A stretch of DNA of 64,000 nt from Bimuria novae-zelandiae CBS 107.79. Lineage: Eukaryota; Ascomycota; Dothideomycetes; Pleosporales; Didymosphaeriaceae. Location of the stretch: assembly GCA_010015655.1 (NCBI GenBank), contig ML976658.1, forward strand, positions 1,704,704 through 1,768,703, read 5' to 3'. Each line of letters opens with the position of its first letter. Position 1 is the first letter of the stretch. A model generated the notes under the pieces. The model was not told the DNA's origin. It ran no database searches and saw only the letters and a program-made list of their open reading frames with translations. The position numbers and the translations under genes are program-made. Of this stretch, positions 9,598 through 21,413 are shown in pieces.

Positions 9598-12500
9598 TGG
9601 CTGCTGCAGCTAAAAGCGCGATGCGAACCAATAGATATATAGCCTATTATTAACCTAGATAGAGCCAAACTCCCACGTAAAAGGCTAACACCGCCGTCGC
9701 CGCCAGAAATAGCGAGTTACCAACCGATTATCCGCGTAAACGACGACGATTAACAGAACCCTCTAACACGCCCATTAGAGCTATCAAATTCAGGACTTAA
9801 GGTATATAAGGAGGACATTAAGTTCTATAAGATATAGCTTAAAGACTATAAGATAAAGGACAAGGAATACTGCAAGGAGAGATTAAGTCTTAAGAAAGTG
9901 GTTATCCATATCTAATCCACTATGTCGCCACACCTGCAACGCAACTGCTACAAGCCTAGAGAGCAAATCTAATAATAGATTACGTCTCTAACACAGACTA
10001 TAGGCGTTAATAAAGAAGACGAGTAGGATAGAGCAAGAGCACGATACCTATAGGCCCTTAAGCTAATAAGATAACCCTTAAACTAGGATACCTGGCTAAC
10101 TAAGTATAATCAGGCAGCTACAGAAGTAGAGACAAATAATATTACTAAAGTATAATTAATCTATAATACTATAAAGGACTTTCTAACTGCGATCATAAAG
10201 GCTGCTCCTACTTAGGGTGTGTCCTTTCAAGAAACTAGACACCGAGACGCAGATATAATAAGGAAGGAGATGATGAAACGCTTCCGAGAACATATGGCAA
10301 TACTCTACCCGATTAAGGGCAAACAGTATAGGGGCGCCTTTGCTACTGGTGAGCTATCTCTCGCTGCTGGTGGTGCATCCACCCCAGGCGCTAATAGGGA
10401 CGCCTCTCACGCTGCCAAAGACGCGCCATCTTCTACGAATAACTAACGTAGACAGGGGAGACCTCGACAAAAACGATCCTTTAGTTAAAGCACTATATCT
10501 AAGCAGTCTTTAATAGAGGATATAATAGTAGTTAAAGGCAAAAAATGCCCTGCTTATGAATAAAGGTATAGTCTAAAAGACTACTTCTACGCATATCCAG
10601 ATCATGCACTAGAGTGGTTTAGGCCACGACCTGGCTTTGTAGATATGGTATAATACAGAATCCAAAATGATTCACATCTACAAGATGAGATGAGGAAGGT
10701 AAAAAGACTAAAGTCTTAAATACCTAGAATTAAATTATTACATACTCCCACTCCAACTCGAATCACTAAGGCTAATAATAAGTGACTAGACGGACGCAAG
10801 ATTACTAAAATCCTAGCAAGCTTTTAAGCCACATCCTTCTATAACGAATTAAACACGTACCTATTACGATGCTTAGCCATACTCGATTTAGGCACAACCT
10901 GCCATATCTTTAACAACATCAATCGCTTTGTCTCATACCAGCCACCGGCGTTAGGAGACTTTATATAGGCAGGGAATACACAAATATAGATTTAAGGATA
11001 CAGGACTATCTATCTTAACGTACAAAGTGCAAGTAGTAATTAAATAATACGGCTAGATAATATCGCCTATTGCCCTAATTTGCTCTGCAACCTTGTATCG
11101 TTTCGATTACTCTAGAGGCAAGACCTTTAGTGGGACATAAGGGCAGACCTAACAACTCTAAAAAGAAGAGATAATACTATGCTAGTAGAACTTTAAGAGT
11201 TGCACGGACAGTGGGTGCTAGAATATAGAACAAGGCTAGTAGGTAGTATTCCTACTAATGCTGCGCACGCTACTCACAAGACTAACACACGCACTAAACA
11301 AAGACTACAAAAGGCAGACGCGTAAATCTAGCACTAACAATTAGGCTATCTAGGCCCTTAGGCCCTCGAACACCTCGTGCAGTAATCTAAGGAAGTAAGG
11401 ATTAAAGGCCTCCCTATAGTTAAATGTAACGCCTGCGGTAAAGCAAAACTAAAATGGCAAATACGCTGGCAAGCTAGGGAGCGAACTAAAGGCCCTGGCG
11501 AGCGAGTCGTAATAGACTTTCACGACTACGAAGTAGACAGCTTAACAAGAGAGAAAAGCCAAATACTAATTACTAACTAATTTTCCGGCTTCGCATAGGA
11601 CTACTACTTTAAGGATAACCGCCTAGCACGCTTAATTATTAAATTACTTAGCACCTTTATACAGTTTATAAAAGTATAATATAACATTATAGTAAAAGTA
11701 ATTAAATCTAATAACAAGATTTTCTCTATTAAGGTAGACGTTAAGAAGTGGTGCTTAGCGCAAGGTATTAAGATTAAGCCTTTAGCACTAGATACTTAAG
11801 CACAAAATAGAGAAGCTAAACGCTTAAGGGGTGTAATTAAGGAGAAAGCGCGCGCGATGCGACTTAACTCTAACCTACCCTAGTAAATATGGCCTAAGAT
11901 TACCCGAGCCGCAGTCTACCTATACAATTAAATGCTAAACTATGCTAATTAATGGCAATCTCCATATGAAGTGTTCTTTACAACAGTAGCCTTTTAGAAT
12001 GGCATTGTCACCTAACTAAAGAAGCCTAATCAAGCTCACTTAAAAGCCTATAGCTACAAGACCTTTGCCATAACTAATAACACCAAACGTGGCAAGAGCA
12101 AGCTCCAGCGACTAAATCCTAAAGCATAGATAAGTTATTTAGTCAGCTACAAATTAACTAATATCTAGAGAATATAAATTCCCTCTCTAGCAAAGACAAT
12201 TAGTACTCGCGATGTAATTTTCGACGAGGATACTATATTCTTAGGCAAAACCAAAGACCTGGTGGACAACCTCATGCATAACATATTAGAAGAAATAGCA
12301 GCCTAGGTGCGATTAGTAGAGCTACCTTCTTTACCTTAACAAGAGCAAGCCACCGAGTCCTTCTTTAAAGATAAGATAATTAGTGAAGCGCTAGAGGAAG
12401 AGGTTAAAAGCGCTCTTAAGTATAATTAAGGCAGGAGAGCTGGGTACAAATATCTAACGCCTCTATTAATACCGCCACTAATAACACTCCTTGCACAACT

Positions 12501-14330
12501 AATAGCAGGAGGCGATTAAGCTAGACCACCCTAAAAGTTGTAAACAGGGTAGTTACAAACAAGCGCATGGGCCGCAGCCTTTATAGCAGGCACTAAAGCT
12601 AGCAGCAATAGCAAATACGAAGGCAAGATTCTTAATAAGGCGCAGCTTTAACAAATAATTATATTAGGTAAGAAGCCACATCGAAGCGTGCTTCTAGAGC
12701 CACCCACATGCCAAAGCAAGCTCGAAGATCACCCTCTTTATAATATATAGAAGGAAGCAGAACGTTCCCATCTACAAAGCCACAAGGAAATAAAGTCTTA
12801 GAGCGAGGTCGCAGCAGCTCTAGTAAAGGCAATAAGCTATTAAATCCTTAACTATATATGGGTATACACTTATAAGTTTGATAAACACTATTAACTATAA
12901 AAGTGCAAGGCAAGGCTAGTAGTGCGGGGCAATTAACAGCGGCACCTAACCTCGTAAGAAACCTACGCTATAACACTTATAGGACAATCCTTTCGCATGC
13001 TTATAGCAATTATAGCTTGGTTCGACCTAGAGCTTATCTAACATAACGTTACGAACGCGTTTATTCACGCAAAGCTAGACAGAGAAATCTACATAAGAAT
13101 GCCCCGCGGATACTCGCGAGCAGGCACAGTCCTTAAACTACACAAAGCACTATATGGACTGCGCATATCTCCACTACTCTAGCAAAGAGAGTTTATATTA
13201 ACGCTCCGTGATATTAGCTTTAAAACAGTGCCCTACAAGCTATACTGCCTTATTAAGGACGGCATCATTATCTTCTTCTATGTAGATAATCTTATTATCG
13301 CCTATCAGAAGAATCACGAGTCTGCAGCAAAAGCAGCTATTAAAGAGATAAGAACTAAATTTACCCTTACTAGCGGGAAAGACCTGCAATAGTTTCTAGA
13401 AATTAAAATTATTAGGGACCGCTCAAATAGAAAGATCTGGCTTTTATAAGCATTATATATTAACAAAATATCGCGCCTTATTAATCACTATAAGATTCGC
13501 TACAATACCCCGATGGGTTTAATTAAATTACTCTTAAGAACAGGACTAGCTAGTAAGAGTAAGATTAATCGATACTAGCGTAAAGTCGGATTAATTCTCT
13601 ATGCTATAGTTATAACTTGACTAAATATCGCCTTTACAAGCTCTAGATTATCACGATTCTTATCTAACCTAAGTAAAGAGCATTAAGTAACTGCTAACCA
13701 AGTTCTCCTCTATCTTGCTAATACCAAATCACTAGGTCTTCAGCTTGGGGGTGTAGATACTCTAGAAGTAGCAAGCGACGCATCCTTTACAGATAATACA
13801 CTCAATCGTAAGAGTTTATAAGGATACATTATTAAGCTATTTAGCGGCCTGATTGCCTGGAAAGCAAGCAAGCAAGATACAGTCACTATATTAATAATAG
13901 AGGCCGAACTTCTAGCGCTTTTATAAGTGGCTAAGGAGGCTATCTTCACTTTACGATTACTTTAGGAGCTCTAGATTGCTATAAGCAATCACCTAATTAC
14001 AATTAACTACAATAATTAATAAACTATTTGCCTAATTACTAAAGAGATCGCAAAGCTGCAGACCAAGCTCCGCCATGTAGATATCTATAATCACTAGCTA
14101 AGACAAGAAGTCACACTTAGGAAAATTAAGGTAGACTATTAACGCTTAGAGGACATAGTTGTAGATGGACTTACAAAGGCCCTGCCAGTAAATAAATAGA
14201 GCAAGTTTCTGAATAAGCTAGGACTTAAAGATATATTAGACAAGATTACTAATTAAGAGGTTGCCCTGCAGGATCTACAGCAAAGGATAGAGGCCTTTAA
14301 GTTGGAATAATAGACAGATAAATAATGCGA
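9598..14330 (+). pseudogene. copia polyprotein (gag-PR-IN-RT-RH), many RIP stops
   Basis: The best-preserved gag stretch is 10219-10446 (ETRHRDADIIRKEMMKRFRE...). The protease region follows near 10870 (LAILDLGTTCHIFNN; family usually DSGAS.H). The pre-integrase zinc region and integrase run about 11330-12010 (IKGLPIVKCNACGKAK, VVIDFHDYEV, QSPYEVFFTT). RT spans 12850-13350: WVYTYKFDK, KARLVVRGN, NAFIHAKLDREIYIRMPRGY, and FFYVDNLII where the catalytic YVDD reads YVDN. RNase H lies at 13740-14200 (EVASDASFTDN, EAELLALL, HVDIYNH). Practically all stops are TAG/TAA where Gln or Trp is expected. Confidence 0.88.
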
Positions 14331-14367
14331 AGGTCCAGCTTGAGGATAAGCCCAAGCTGAGGGGGTG

Positions 14368-14592
14368 TGTCCGATTATATGGCCTCTATCTGTTGTGGAT
14401 ATGAGGCTGGAGCACTCTCTCTTTTGTACTATTCTAAATAGGGCTAGCGCTGCAGCGGCACTTATTTGGAGCCTCGCACACATCTGCATTCCAGACACAG
14501 ACAGAACACGAACATCATCAATCAATCATCACATCCATTAAATTCTCATCATTGCATTATCTCAAAGTGACAGAACACTATCAAATCTGACA
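14368..14592 (+). repeat. 3' LTR of copia element 1
   Basis: 225 bp, TGTCCG...TGACA. It keeps CpA dinucleotides (for example catcatcaatcaatcatcac) that are TpA in the 5' copy. It is followed by TSD ctatt at 14593-14597. Confidence 0.92.
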
Positions 14593-14597
14593 CTATT

Positions 14598-14650
14598 CTA
14601 GCCTTACCGCCCTAACCCGGATCGGACCAAGGTGTGTGCGCCTCATAACA
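14598..14650 (+). repeat. gypsy 3' LTR, right part
   Basis: Fifty-three bases of near-normal composition ending CTCATAACA, complementary in form to the TGTTACGAG start at 8851. The following base begins a copia RT frame, which suggests the gypsy element landed inside an older copia copy. Confidence 0.55.
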
Positions 14651-16220
14651 CGTGATAATCTTGTCCTAGCTAAGAAGCTACGAGTAGTTAGTAAGATTAT
14701 AATATTAGGGTAACTATTTAAAGTATTTATAAAAGTAAAAATTAACGCCCTTATTATATAAGGCGTCTTCTACTTTAAGAAGTATAGTCCTTATTATTAT
14801 AATAAGGTCCGTATCTTTAAGTTACGCATTATTAATAAAGTTAAGGGCAAGACTACTAACTACCTGTATAAGAAGTCCTGTCTTATTATCTAAGGATACG
14901 CTAATAATAAAAAAAAGCTTATCCTAATATAGTCTCTTACTATCTAGCGTGCAAGCCAGCGTGTGATTATCGCTCTAGCACCATTACTATTAAAGCTAGG
15001 CATGCACTTCTGGCTCCGTGACATTACTTAGGCCTATACGTAATTAGATAATCTACTCTAGCGTACTATCGTAGCTAACGTACCAGCCTAGCTTAAGGAT
15101 AGTTATCTAATAAATATAGTTATAATTATTATTAAGCTATTATACGGCATTGCTAAAGCAGGTGCCTATTAGTAGTTAACGTATAATAAACACTATACTA
15201 AGACTCTCTATATAGTAATATCTACTTATAATCTATACCTACTTATTAGTAAGGCTAGTAGCGAGTGCTTTAGCATTATTAGTATATAAACTAATAACAC
15301 GCTTAGTCTATTTAATAAAGCTTTTATAAACCTTAAGGACTAGGAGCTACGTTTTAAGGCTAAGCCTAAGTAGTTTCTCTTACTAAACGCGTAAATTAAC
15401 TTTAACAGCTATATTATTAAGCTTAATAATAATAATTACGCTATTACTCTGCGCTAGAAGAAGCAAGGTAAGAAGCTAAAAATAGCTAATAATAAGTAAT
15501 TATATATTTAATAGCGCGCTTAAGGTGCTTATATTATAATAATTTATTAACCTAAGGCAAGCTTTAACCTCGCTACTATAGCCTAAGCAAGTAAGCCTAT
15601 AAAAAAAGAAATTACTAGATTAAATAAGCGTATTATTTAGTAAAAGGAGAATATTACTTATAGCCTTAACTTTATCCTACTAGACTTAAGTAACTTAAAG
15701 CTATACGCCTTTATCGACGCATTATTTACTAATAATAAAAATATATTATTATAGATAGGCTTCGTGATCACGCTTAGTAATAAAACTAAAAATAGTAATT
15801 ATAATTTTAAGTTTACTAGTAATATTATCTACTAGTTATTTATTAAGTATAAGCGCGTTACTCGCAGCGTCCTTGTATCTAAAATCTACGCAATAGCCTA
15901 TAGAGTTAATATTATAATTATAAATAGTAGTATAATTAATATAATTATATAGTAACTTAACCTCCTTAATGTCCCTATTATTGTGTGCACTAACTCACGC
16001 TCCTTATATAATTACTTTATTAAGCTTAGCACTACTAAGGAGAAGCATCTTATAATTAATATTATAGCTCTACATAAGGCCTATAAGCGTAGTAAGCTCA
16101 TAGACATCTACTAGATTAATAGATATAATAATCTAGCAGACTTAATAACTAAAGCTAGCTCTAACTTAGCTATAGAGTATTTTATTAACTATAACTAGCT
16201 CGAGCTTTGCGTATAAGGCT
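14651..16220 (+). pseudogene. copia RT-RNase H remnant, heavily RIP-mutated
   Basis: A single plus-strand frame continues, through many TAG/TAA stops, from DNLVLAKKLRVVSKI (about 14654) into typical copia RT: KLGMHFWLRDIT*AYT near 15000 and LLYGIAKAGAY near 15137. It ends in RNase H: TRSVLVSKIYAIAYRVN, IVCTNSRSLYNYFIKL (about 15983-16030), TTKEKHLIINIIALHKAYKR and NLADLITKA. The RNase H wording is close to that of copia element 2 at 36281-36700, so they are likely the same family. The left end is cut by the gypsy LTR. No own LTR was found; sequence to about 16430 may be its 3' flank. Confidence 0.75.
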
Positions 16221-16430
16221 AAGTTAATTGTGCTAAAGTTAATACTATAAAGCATAATTATAATAGCAAGAAGTAGTAAGTCTATAATAGTAGCAGGATA
16301 GGCACTAAAAGGGCGCGCACTAACGCTAACCTAGTTAAAAAACTAATAACTATTATAGATTATATTTTTATTGCAAATCTAAGCGTTCTAGGCTAAACTA
16401 GCTACATATAGCATAAAAGAAAAGATAGCT

Positions 16431-17080
16431 AGTGTTAGTATTAAAGCTGCACAACGCTCCTACGGCGTTCACAGCCATGCAGCTTGCCTGTAGTTTGTTG
16501 CGCTAGTCCTGATCGGGCTAGCAGGGAACAAACCACGCTCGATAAATACTTCTCGCAACAGCCCACCACAAGAAATCAATCAAAAATCACTATCCACACC
16601 ACATCGTTGCAACGAAGTCTTGATTCAACAGCCTATTGCCGTATCAACACTTAAAAATCTTATTATTATATCTATTGTGTGTAGCTCAAGAGCCTCAAAA
16701 CGACTTGAGTGTACATGATGATTTTCGGGCGCCAGGTGGGGACGTGCGCCAGGCGGTGAGCGACTCTATCCACAATCAGATCTGGAGAAACTAACCTCAA
16801 CGTGCATATTGTCATTCAGTAGAGCGCCTGTCTCCAGTAGAGATAGAACGGCGCGCGTGTAGGTGCTGATGCGATGGCTGCGATCGCGTTCAATGTTGTG
16901 TTGCCTAGGTGTGACGCGCTGCACGTGCACACCCGTTTTGTGGGGTTACGTGCACTACCCCAGGGCGCCGGGCTCGCCCGCCAATAGTCGTTCCTTCGCT
17001 GTGGCATCTGGCTCGCTTGCGCAGGCCTGCACCTGCATTACTTCGATTTTAACTTTGCAGCACTTGCAGATACGAGCGTA
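16431..17080. other. Intergenic sequence, no gene seen
   Basis: Base composition returns to normal after about 16440. Short open frames near 16816-17007 and 16863-17174 overlap on opposite strands, lack recognisable motifs, and the latter crosses into the transposon at 17081. I see no supported gene here. Confidence 0.5.
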
Positions 17081-18860
17081 CAATGGGTGGAAAAAAGTGG
17101 ACTATCGCTCACGTGAAATTCCTTGGCTGAACACCGAAAATTTCAGCTACATCGTGAATTTACCATCAAAGTAGCTTTTAAGCAGCAATATACTAGATGT
17201 AAAGGTATTTAAATTATACCGTAAAGTTGTTATTATAATTAGCTTTTTCACAAGCTTTAGCCACATCACGAAAGTGATTAGGATAGAGTTAATAAGCTAT
17301 ATATTGCCTTATCGTCTTATCTTCCTGCTAAATAGATTGTACGAATACCACCGCATTATTTTTAGCTTATTTTAACGCGCTCTTTACTTCGTAGTCTTCT
17401 AGGAAACCCTTAAGCCTACTAAAATAGCGCTTAATTAGGTGTAGATTAGGTAAGTTAGGGGAGTGCGGAGCGAAGCGTATGTCCTTCTCTTTAATTTTAG
17501 GTGCGCAATATTGGAGCCCTAGGCTATAAAGGTAGATGTTATCTTGTACTAAGAATACCTAAGCACAAGGGTTGTTAGCGCGTATAGCTTTGTAGTAGGG
17601 AAAAACAACGTCCTTAAGCACCTATTTAGCGTACTAGATCCTGTTTATGCTTTTCCTACTTTTGTATACAAAGTCCTCGTATTTAAAGAACTTATTAGGA
17701 GTAACAGGGTTTTTATAACTAGCCTAAAGGGCTCCTCCCTTTTTGCTAGTAGCTTAATTAGCAGCCTTAGTAGCCTTATTATAGTAAAGAATATTATAAT
17801 TAATCTTACTAAAAGCGCGCTCCTCCTAGGTGCTAGTAATATCTATACGGGCCCTCTTATTATTAATTAATTTGCAAGCCTTCTTATTAGCTTTACGTAC
17901 GCGCTTAAGTGTCTCCTCGTAATTCTTCTCCTCCTTTGCTACCTATACTAAATATAGGCGTTTTAGACTATAAATAGTAGTATCTGTAGACGTAGCAGCG
18001 CAGATTATAAGGCTAAAAAAGGGTGGGCGATATAGGAGGGCGTATTTATTAGCTAGAGCGCTACGTGCCCTCTAAACGTACTACTTGCCTCCGCGAAGAT
18101 TCCTGCCTCTAATTAATTTACTAGTTTTGTTGTAGTAAATAAATATAAGCTTAGGAGTAAAGCGCTTGTGTGTAGTAAAGATCTAGGCAACGTAGCGCTC
18201 TTAGTTACGTATATCGTCGTTGTTAAGCTCAGGCTTCTTTAGGCGTACACCTTGTATAATAGCGTAGGTGTGGTCGTGATCGCGGTGCTCGTAAGTAATT
18301 TTAACTAGTGTAGGATAGCTTACTGTAATCCTAACCTCTTAGAGGACGTGGCGGGTTAATTCTTTAATATTATAAGTGCTAAATTGTATAATAGCGTTAC
18401 GTATTTAAGCACTAAGCTTGCTGCCGTTACGTACCTTAGGTTTAGCTCTAGGGGGACTAATACGGGTAGCATAGACTTTAGCTAGCAAATTATTAAGCGA
18501 TAGGTTAAGCGAGGCCTCCGCACAAGCCTTTTCAACCTTCTTGAAGACTTTCTATGGTGTTGAGATGCTCAAACCCATCGCGCCAGCGATATAGGCGTAT
18601 TCAGTGTTCGAGAGCTTGCGTAGGGCTACGATAGCACCTTTCTGAGCCTCTGTAAGGTTGCGAGAGTCGTTCGGGCGGCCGCTAGTGCGTTGAGGTGGCA
18701 TAATGGGTGTTGTTGGCGAAAAAAATCGCTATATACGAGGTGGTGATAGAGTCCTGGTGTTCAGTTTGGAGCTGAGGCACGGACCAAGTGCCCTTATTGA
18801 TAAGATAACTAGCGCCTTGGCAGTTCACGTGAGCGATAGTCCACTTTTTTCCACCCATTG
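17081..18860 (-). mobile_element. Tc1/mariner DNA transposon
   Basis: Terminal inverted repeats begin CAATGGGTGGAAAAAAGTGG at 17081 and, as reverse complement, end at 18860. They match over about 37 bases (to ...GCTCACGTGAA). TA dinucleotides flank both ends (17079-17080 and 18861-18862). The 1.78-kb length and a DDE-type transposase on the minus strand fit Tc1/mariner. The termini and the first 150 codons are only lightly mutated, while the centre is RIP-degraded. Confidence 0.88.
17214..18701 (-). pseudogene. Tc1/mariner transposase, RIP-inactivated
   Basis: The start is the ATG at 18701 (MPPQRTSGRPNDSRNLTEAQ). An N-terminal helix-turn-helix region follows (KGAIVALRKLSNTEYAYIAG, FKKVEKACAEASLNLSLN), open apart from one TAG (probably a former Trp in 'STPWKVF') until about 18410. 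The catalytic end is readable near 17400-17540: VFLVQDNIYLYSLG for the second Asp motif and RFAPHSPNLPNLHLIKRYFS where the family has WPP.SPDLNPIE; the final acidic residue reads as Lys. Stops and frame changes fill the middle. The C-terminal limit is approximate. Confidence 0.75.
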
Positions 18861-18862
18861 TA

Positions 18863-19228
18863 GTCTTGTATTGAGTTTCCTAGCGCATTTTATTCGAGGA
18901 CGACCATTGGTCTCTGCGGTGGCTCAAAACCTAGGCCCACATTCATTCGCTCCCTACGCAATGCGCTCACTAGGCTTCCCTGGCTTTCAAAGCCGGTCTC
19001 TTCACTAAGTTCACTCGATAGATATTCTTAGAAGGACCTTCCCTCAAAACTGATCCTTCCGGCCCTTCTTAATCATCATCGCGTTTCTTGGTTGCTATGT
19101 GTCGCATGACTTCGAATTCCCCATCGTTTGACGCCGGTTAACCTACACGCAAGGACCCGCTTATCGAATTTCGCCGCTGACTACTTTTTCACGGGCGTCT
19201 TTTGCAGAACTAAGTTAGAGTGGTCAAC
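18863..19228. other. Intergenic region upstream of the EthD gene
   Basis: Normal-composition sequence between the Tc1/mariner element and the EthD start codon. It probably holds the promoter and 5' UTR. No motif could be assigned. Confidence 0.4.
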
Positions 19229-19698
19229 ATGCTGGACACTATCATTACAAAATATCCTTTCGTCATCGTCACAACGGTCACGCGAAAACCAGGCCTCACG
19301 CGTGAACAATTTCGGCATCACCTCGAGACCGCGTACGCTCCACTAGTCAAAAAGGTCACCGGAAACCTTCACCCTTTGACTTGGACGCGAAGATATCACA
19401 TAGATGACGGCGAAGGTCCAAAGGGCCTCCCCAGGGTCTTAGTCGGGGTTGATGATAATCTAGCGGATTGCTTTAGCGAGATGGTAACTAAATTTTCCAA
19501 ACGACTTTTCAGGGCGCTGACAGCACTAAACAGACGTTTGTGGATGAGCTGCACTGCCAGCAATTTCTCGCCTTCATGCATACCAAGGACGCTGAGCCAC
19601 TGCTCGAGGAAGAGGCCAAGTTCGCTGATATGGAAAAGATGAAGATAATTATCATGAGGAGAGAGTACTCGTTCAGAGAAGAGATACAGAAGGCTTGA
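19229..19698 (+). CDS. EthD-domain protein (dimeric alpha-beta barrel), frame break or mini-intron
   Basis: The ATG at 19229 opens MLDTIITKYPFVIVTTVTRK, an EthD-like start with the typical RKPGLTREQFRHHLET...YAPLVK helix and then LHPLTWTRRYHI. The frame is good to residue 85 (...DDNLADCFSEM at 19483) and resumes at 19513 with GADSTKQTFVDELHCQQFLAFM, ending AEPLLEEEAKFADMEKMKII...EEIQKA at a TGA at 19696-19698. The two parts are joined by 29 bases (gtaacta...ttttcag) that look spliced but are shorter than normal fungal introns. So this is either a gene with a mini-intron or a frameshifted allele of about 146 residues. EthD relatives act in degradation or tailoring of small molecules; no substrate can be named. 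The next gene is on the same strand. Confidence 0.7.
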
Positions 19699-20334
19699 AA
19701 AGGTACTGGGAAAGGACTCAAGGCATGCAGTCGCAGTCGAAGCGTCGATTGCCCCTTGTCGGTAACATCTCACAGCACTTGGAACCAGTGCTTGGTGAAC
19801 TTGGTATGTACCTTCAAGAAGCAGCTTTACCAAGCAAGATATCGAATCGAGAAGATGAGTAAGATACGTAGGTCACGCCTCGAGCCTTAACGACAAACCT
19901 GTTTGATTATACATATGGTAGCTTGGCTTTAACGCTGTTAATAGGTCTGCTGAAGGAAACCTCATTTCTGAGATATCAAGAATAGATGCTTCTAAAGATT
20001 GTAATTTATGATTCATGACATCTGAATCTCCCTTCCGGTTGCGAGGCGGAACCTAATTCCTACGCCAGGGTGTGCGAAACTAAAGACGACAAGAATACTT
20101 CGGCAAGTGGATTTTCGACCGACACCTAGCCAAGCAAAGTCTAGCTTATGTAACTTTACAGCGAACGAAATCCTCAGGTCCAGGGCCGACCAGAAACGTT
20201 GATTGGCTTCTAGCTAGGAGAATGAGGAGTGTCATGCCGCAATTTAACGTCAGCTTTCAAATGCTTGCCCGATTATCCTCAATACAACATACTGCTACAA
20301 CTAGCCGCACGTGAAAATTTGAGCGACCGCGAAG
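19699..20334. other. Intergenic region between EthD and GNAT genes
   Basis: About 640 bases of normal composition. A short plus-strand frame at 20229 overlaps the GNAT start out of frame and has no family resemblance. Nothing else was seen. Confidence 0.4.
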
Positions 20335-21182
20335 ATGGCGTACCGCTTAGAAGAAGTACAAGACTCGGACTTCTTGTACATGGTGCCCCGTATGCTCGAG
20401 GCCTTCGGCAATGGCTACGAATTCACCAACACTCTTTATCCCGGACACGAAACGAAAGCTGGCCAAAGCAAGATTGTGTCTCGTTTGGTTGCAGTGAAAA
20501 ATGCTATACGGAACACCCACTGGGTCAAGGCAGTGGCTACTGCTTCGGGTGAAATAGCTAGGTTTGCGATGTGGACTATTTTAGATAAAGAGAAGCCACC
20601 GGAGCTGGATTTAGACGGTCCGATGGGAACGCGGCCAAATGAAGAGGGGAAAGAGTATTGCCGTGCAATGCATCGTGTTGTCATGGCTGAAAGGAGAAGG
20701 GTTATCAGGGATAATGATTTGCCCATCCTGAGTGAGTGCCTCCAGGCAACCGCTTTCCAAAAGTATCATCAGCGTGTACTTATCGATCTAGTATTGAACA
20801 TGATGACGGTGTTTACTGAGCATCAGAGACAAGGTGTTGGGACGTTACTATTGAGACAAAGTCTGCAAACAGCAGATGACTTGCACGCATTGGTAGGTGC
20901 AATATGGATCGATCCGGACCATGTACTAACATGACGCAGTGTACTGTGGACGCAACACCTGTAGGGAAGAAGCTCTACCTTCGGGGTGGTTTCGTCGTGC
21001 AGCGCGATTTTTATGTGGATGCCGGAGAAAAGTATGCGGACAGACCGAAGGATACACATGTTGTTCATGGTCCGACCGGCATTCGGGAAAGATTAAACAA
21101 TAAGTCTCTCTGCTTCTTCATGCAAAGAGTTTTACGTAGAGATTTCGACTTCCGTCTAACAACACTTTTGCAACCTTCATGA
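20335..21182 (+). CDS. GNAT-family N-acetyltransferase
   Basis: Two exons, 20335-20892 and 20940-21182, encode about 266 residues. The 47-base intron has GTAGGT, a GTACTAAC branch site and CAG, and splicing joins DDLHAL to CTVDATPVG in frame. MAYRLEEVQDSDF is a typical start for fungal GNATs. The acetyl-CoA pyrophosphate loop HQRQGVG sits at about residues 163-169, followed by TLLLRQSLQTADDLHAL, with ATPVGKKLYLRGGF (motif B) after the intron. It would transfer acetyl from acetyl-CoA to an amine; the substrate is unknown. It converges on the broken F-box-like gene, whose stop lies 95 bases beyond. No disruption is seen, so it is probably functional. Confidence 0.85.
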
Positions 21183-21413
21183 CACCACTCCACATACCCC
21201 TCCGGCTTCCTCCCGCCCAAAAATCAATCTCCGCCTCCCAGCTCTAACAAGAGGAATGCATCCAAAAGTTCCTGAATCACATTCGGATCCTCAACTTCTC
21301 CCTAACCAAATTTTGCAAAGACACGCGACTCATCTCTCCACAAGGCGCATCTACATTATCCTCCACTTCAAAATCTTCGCAGTATGCACACCACAACGTC
21401 CCCTTAATCTCTA

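Larger units (their letters stand above)
9268..14592 (+). mobile_element. Ty1/copia LTR retrotransposon, full length, RIP-degraded
   Basis: Two 225-bp LTRs (9268-9492 and 14368-14592) begin TGTCCG and end TGACA (TAATA in the mutated 5' copy). They are flanked by an exact 5-bp TSD, ctatt. A polypurine tract (gctgagggggtg) ends at 14367, fixing plus orientation. The 5.3-kb element sits inside the 3' LTR of the gypsy element. The domain order gag, protease, integrase, RT, RNase H is readable throughout. Confidence 0.92.
541..14650 (+). mobile_element. Ty3/gypsy (chromovirus-like) LTR retrotransposon, RIP-degraded, with nested insertions
   Basis: A plus-strand element with gag-like region, retropepsin, reverse transcriptase, RNase H, integrase and chromodomain in the usual Metaviridae order. 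It ends in a 3' LTR that starts TGTTACGAGC at 8851, right after a purine tract (aaaggggggg). No 5' LTR is found; the left end is cut or lies beyond the LINE remnant. Two later insertions interrupt it: a hAT-like element at 2134-5554 between RT motifs, and a full copia element at 9268-14592 inside the 3' LTR. Without these it is about 5.4 kb. Nearly all disruptions are TAG/TAA. The start coordinate is approximate. Confidence 0.75.

Noticed and set aside
16816..17174. Opposing short frames left of the Tc1/mariner element
   Set aside because: They overlap each other, one crosses the transposon boundary, and no conserved motif is seen.
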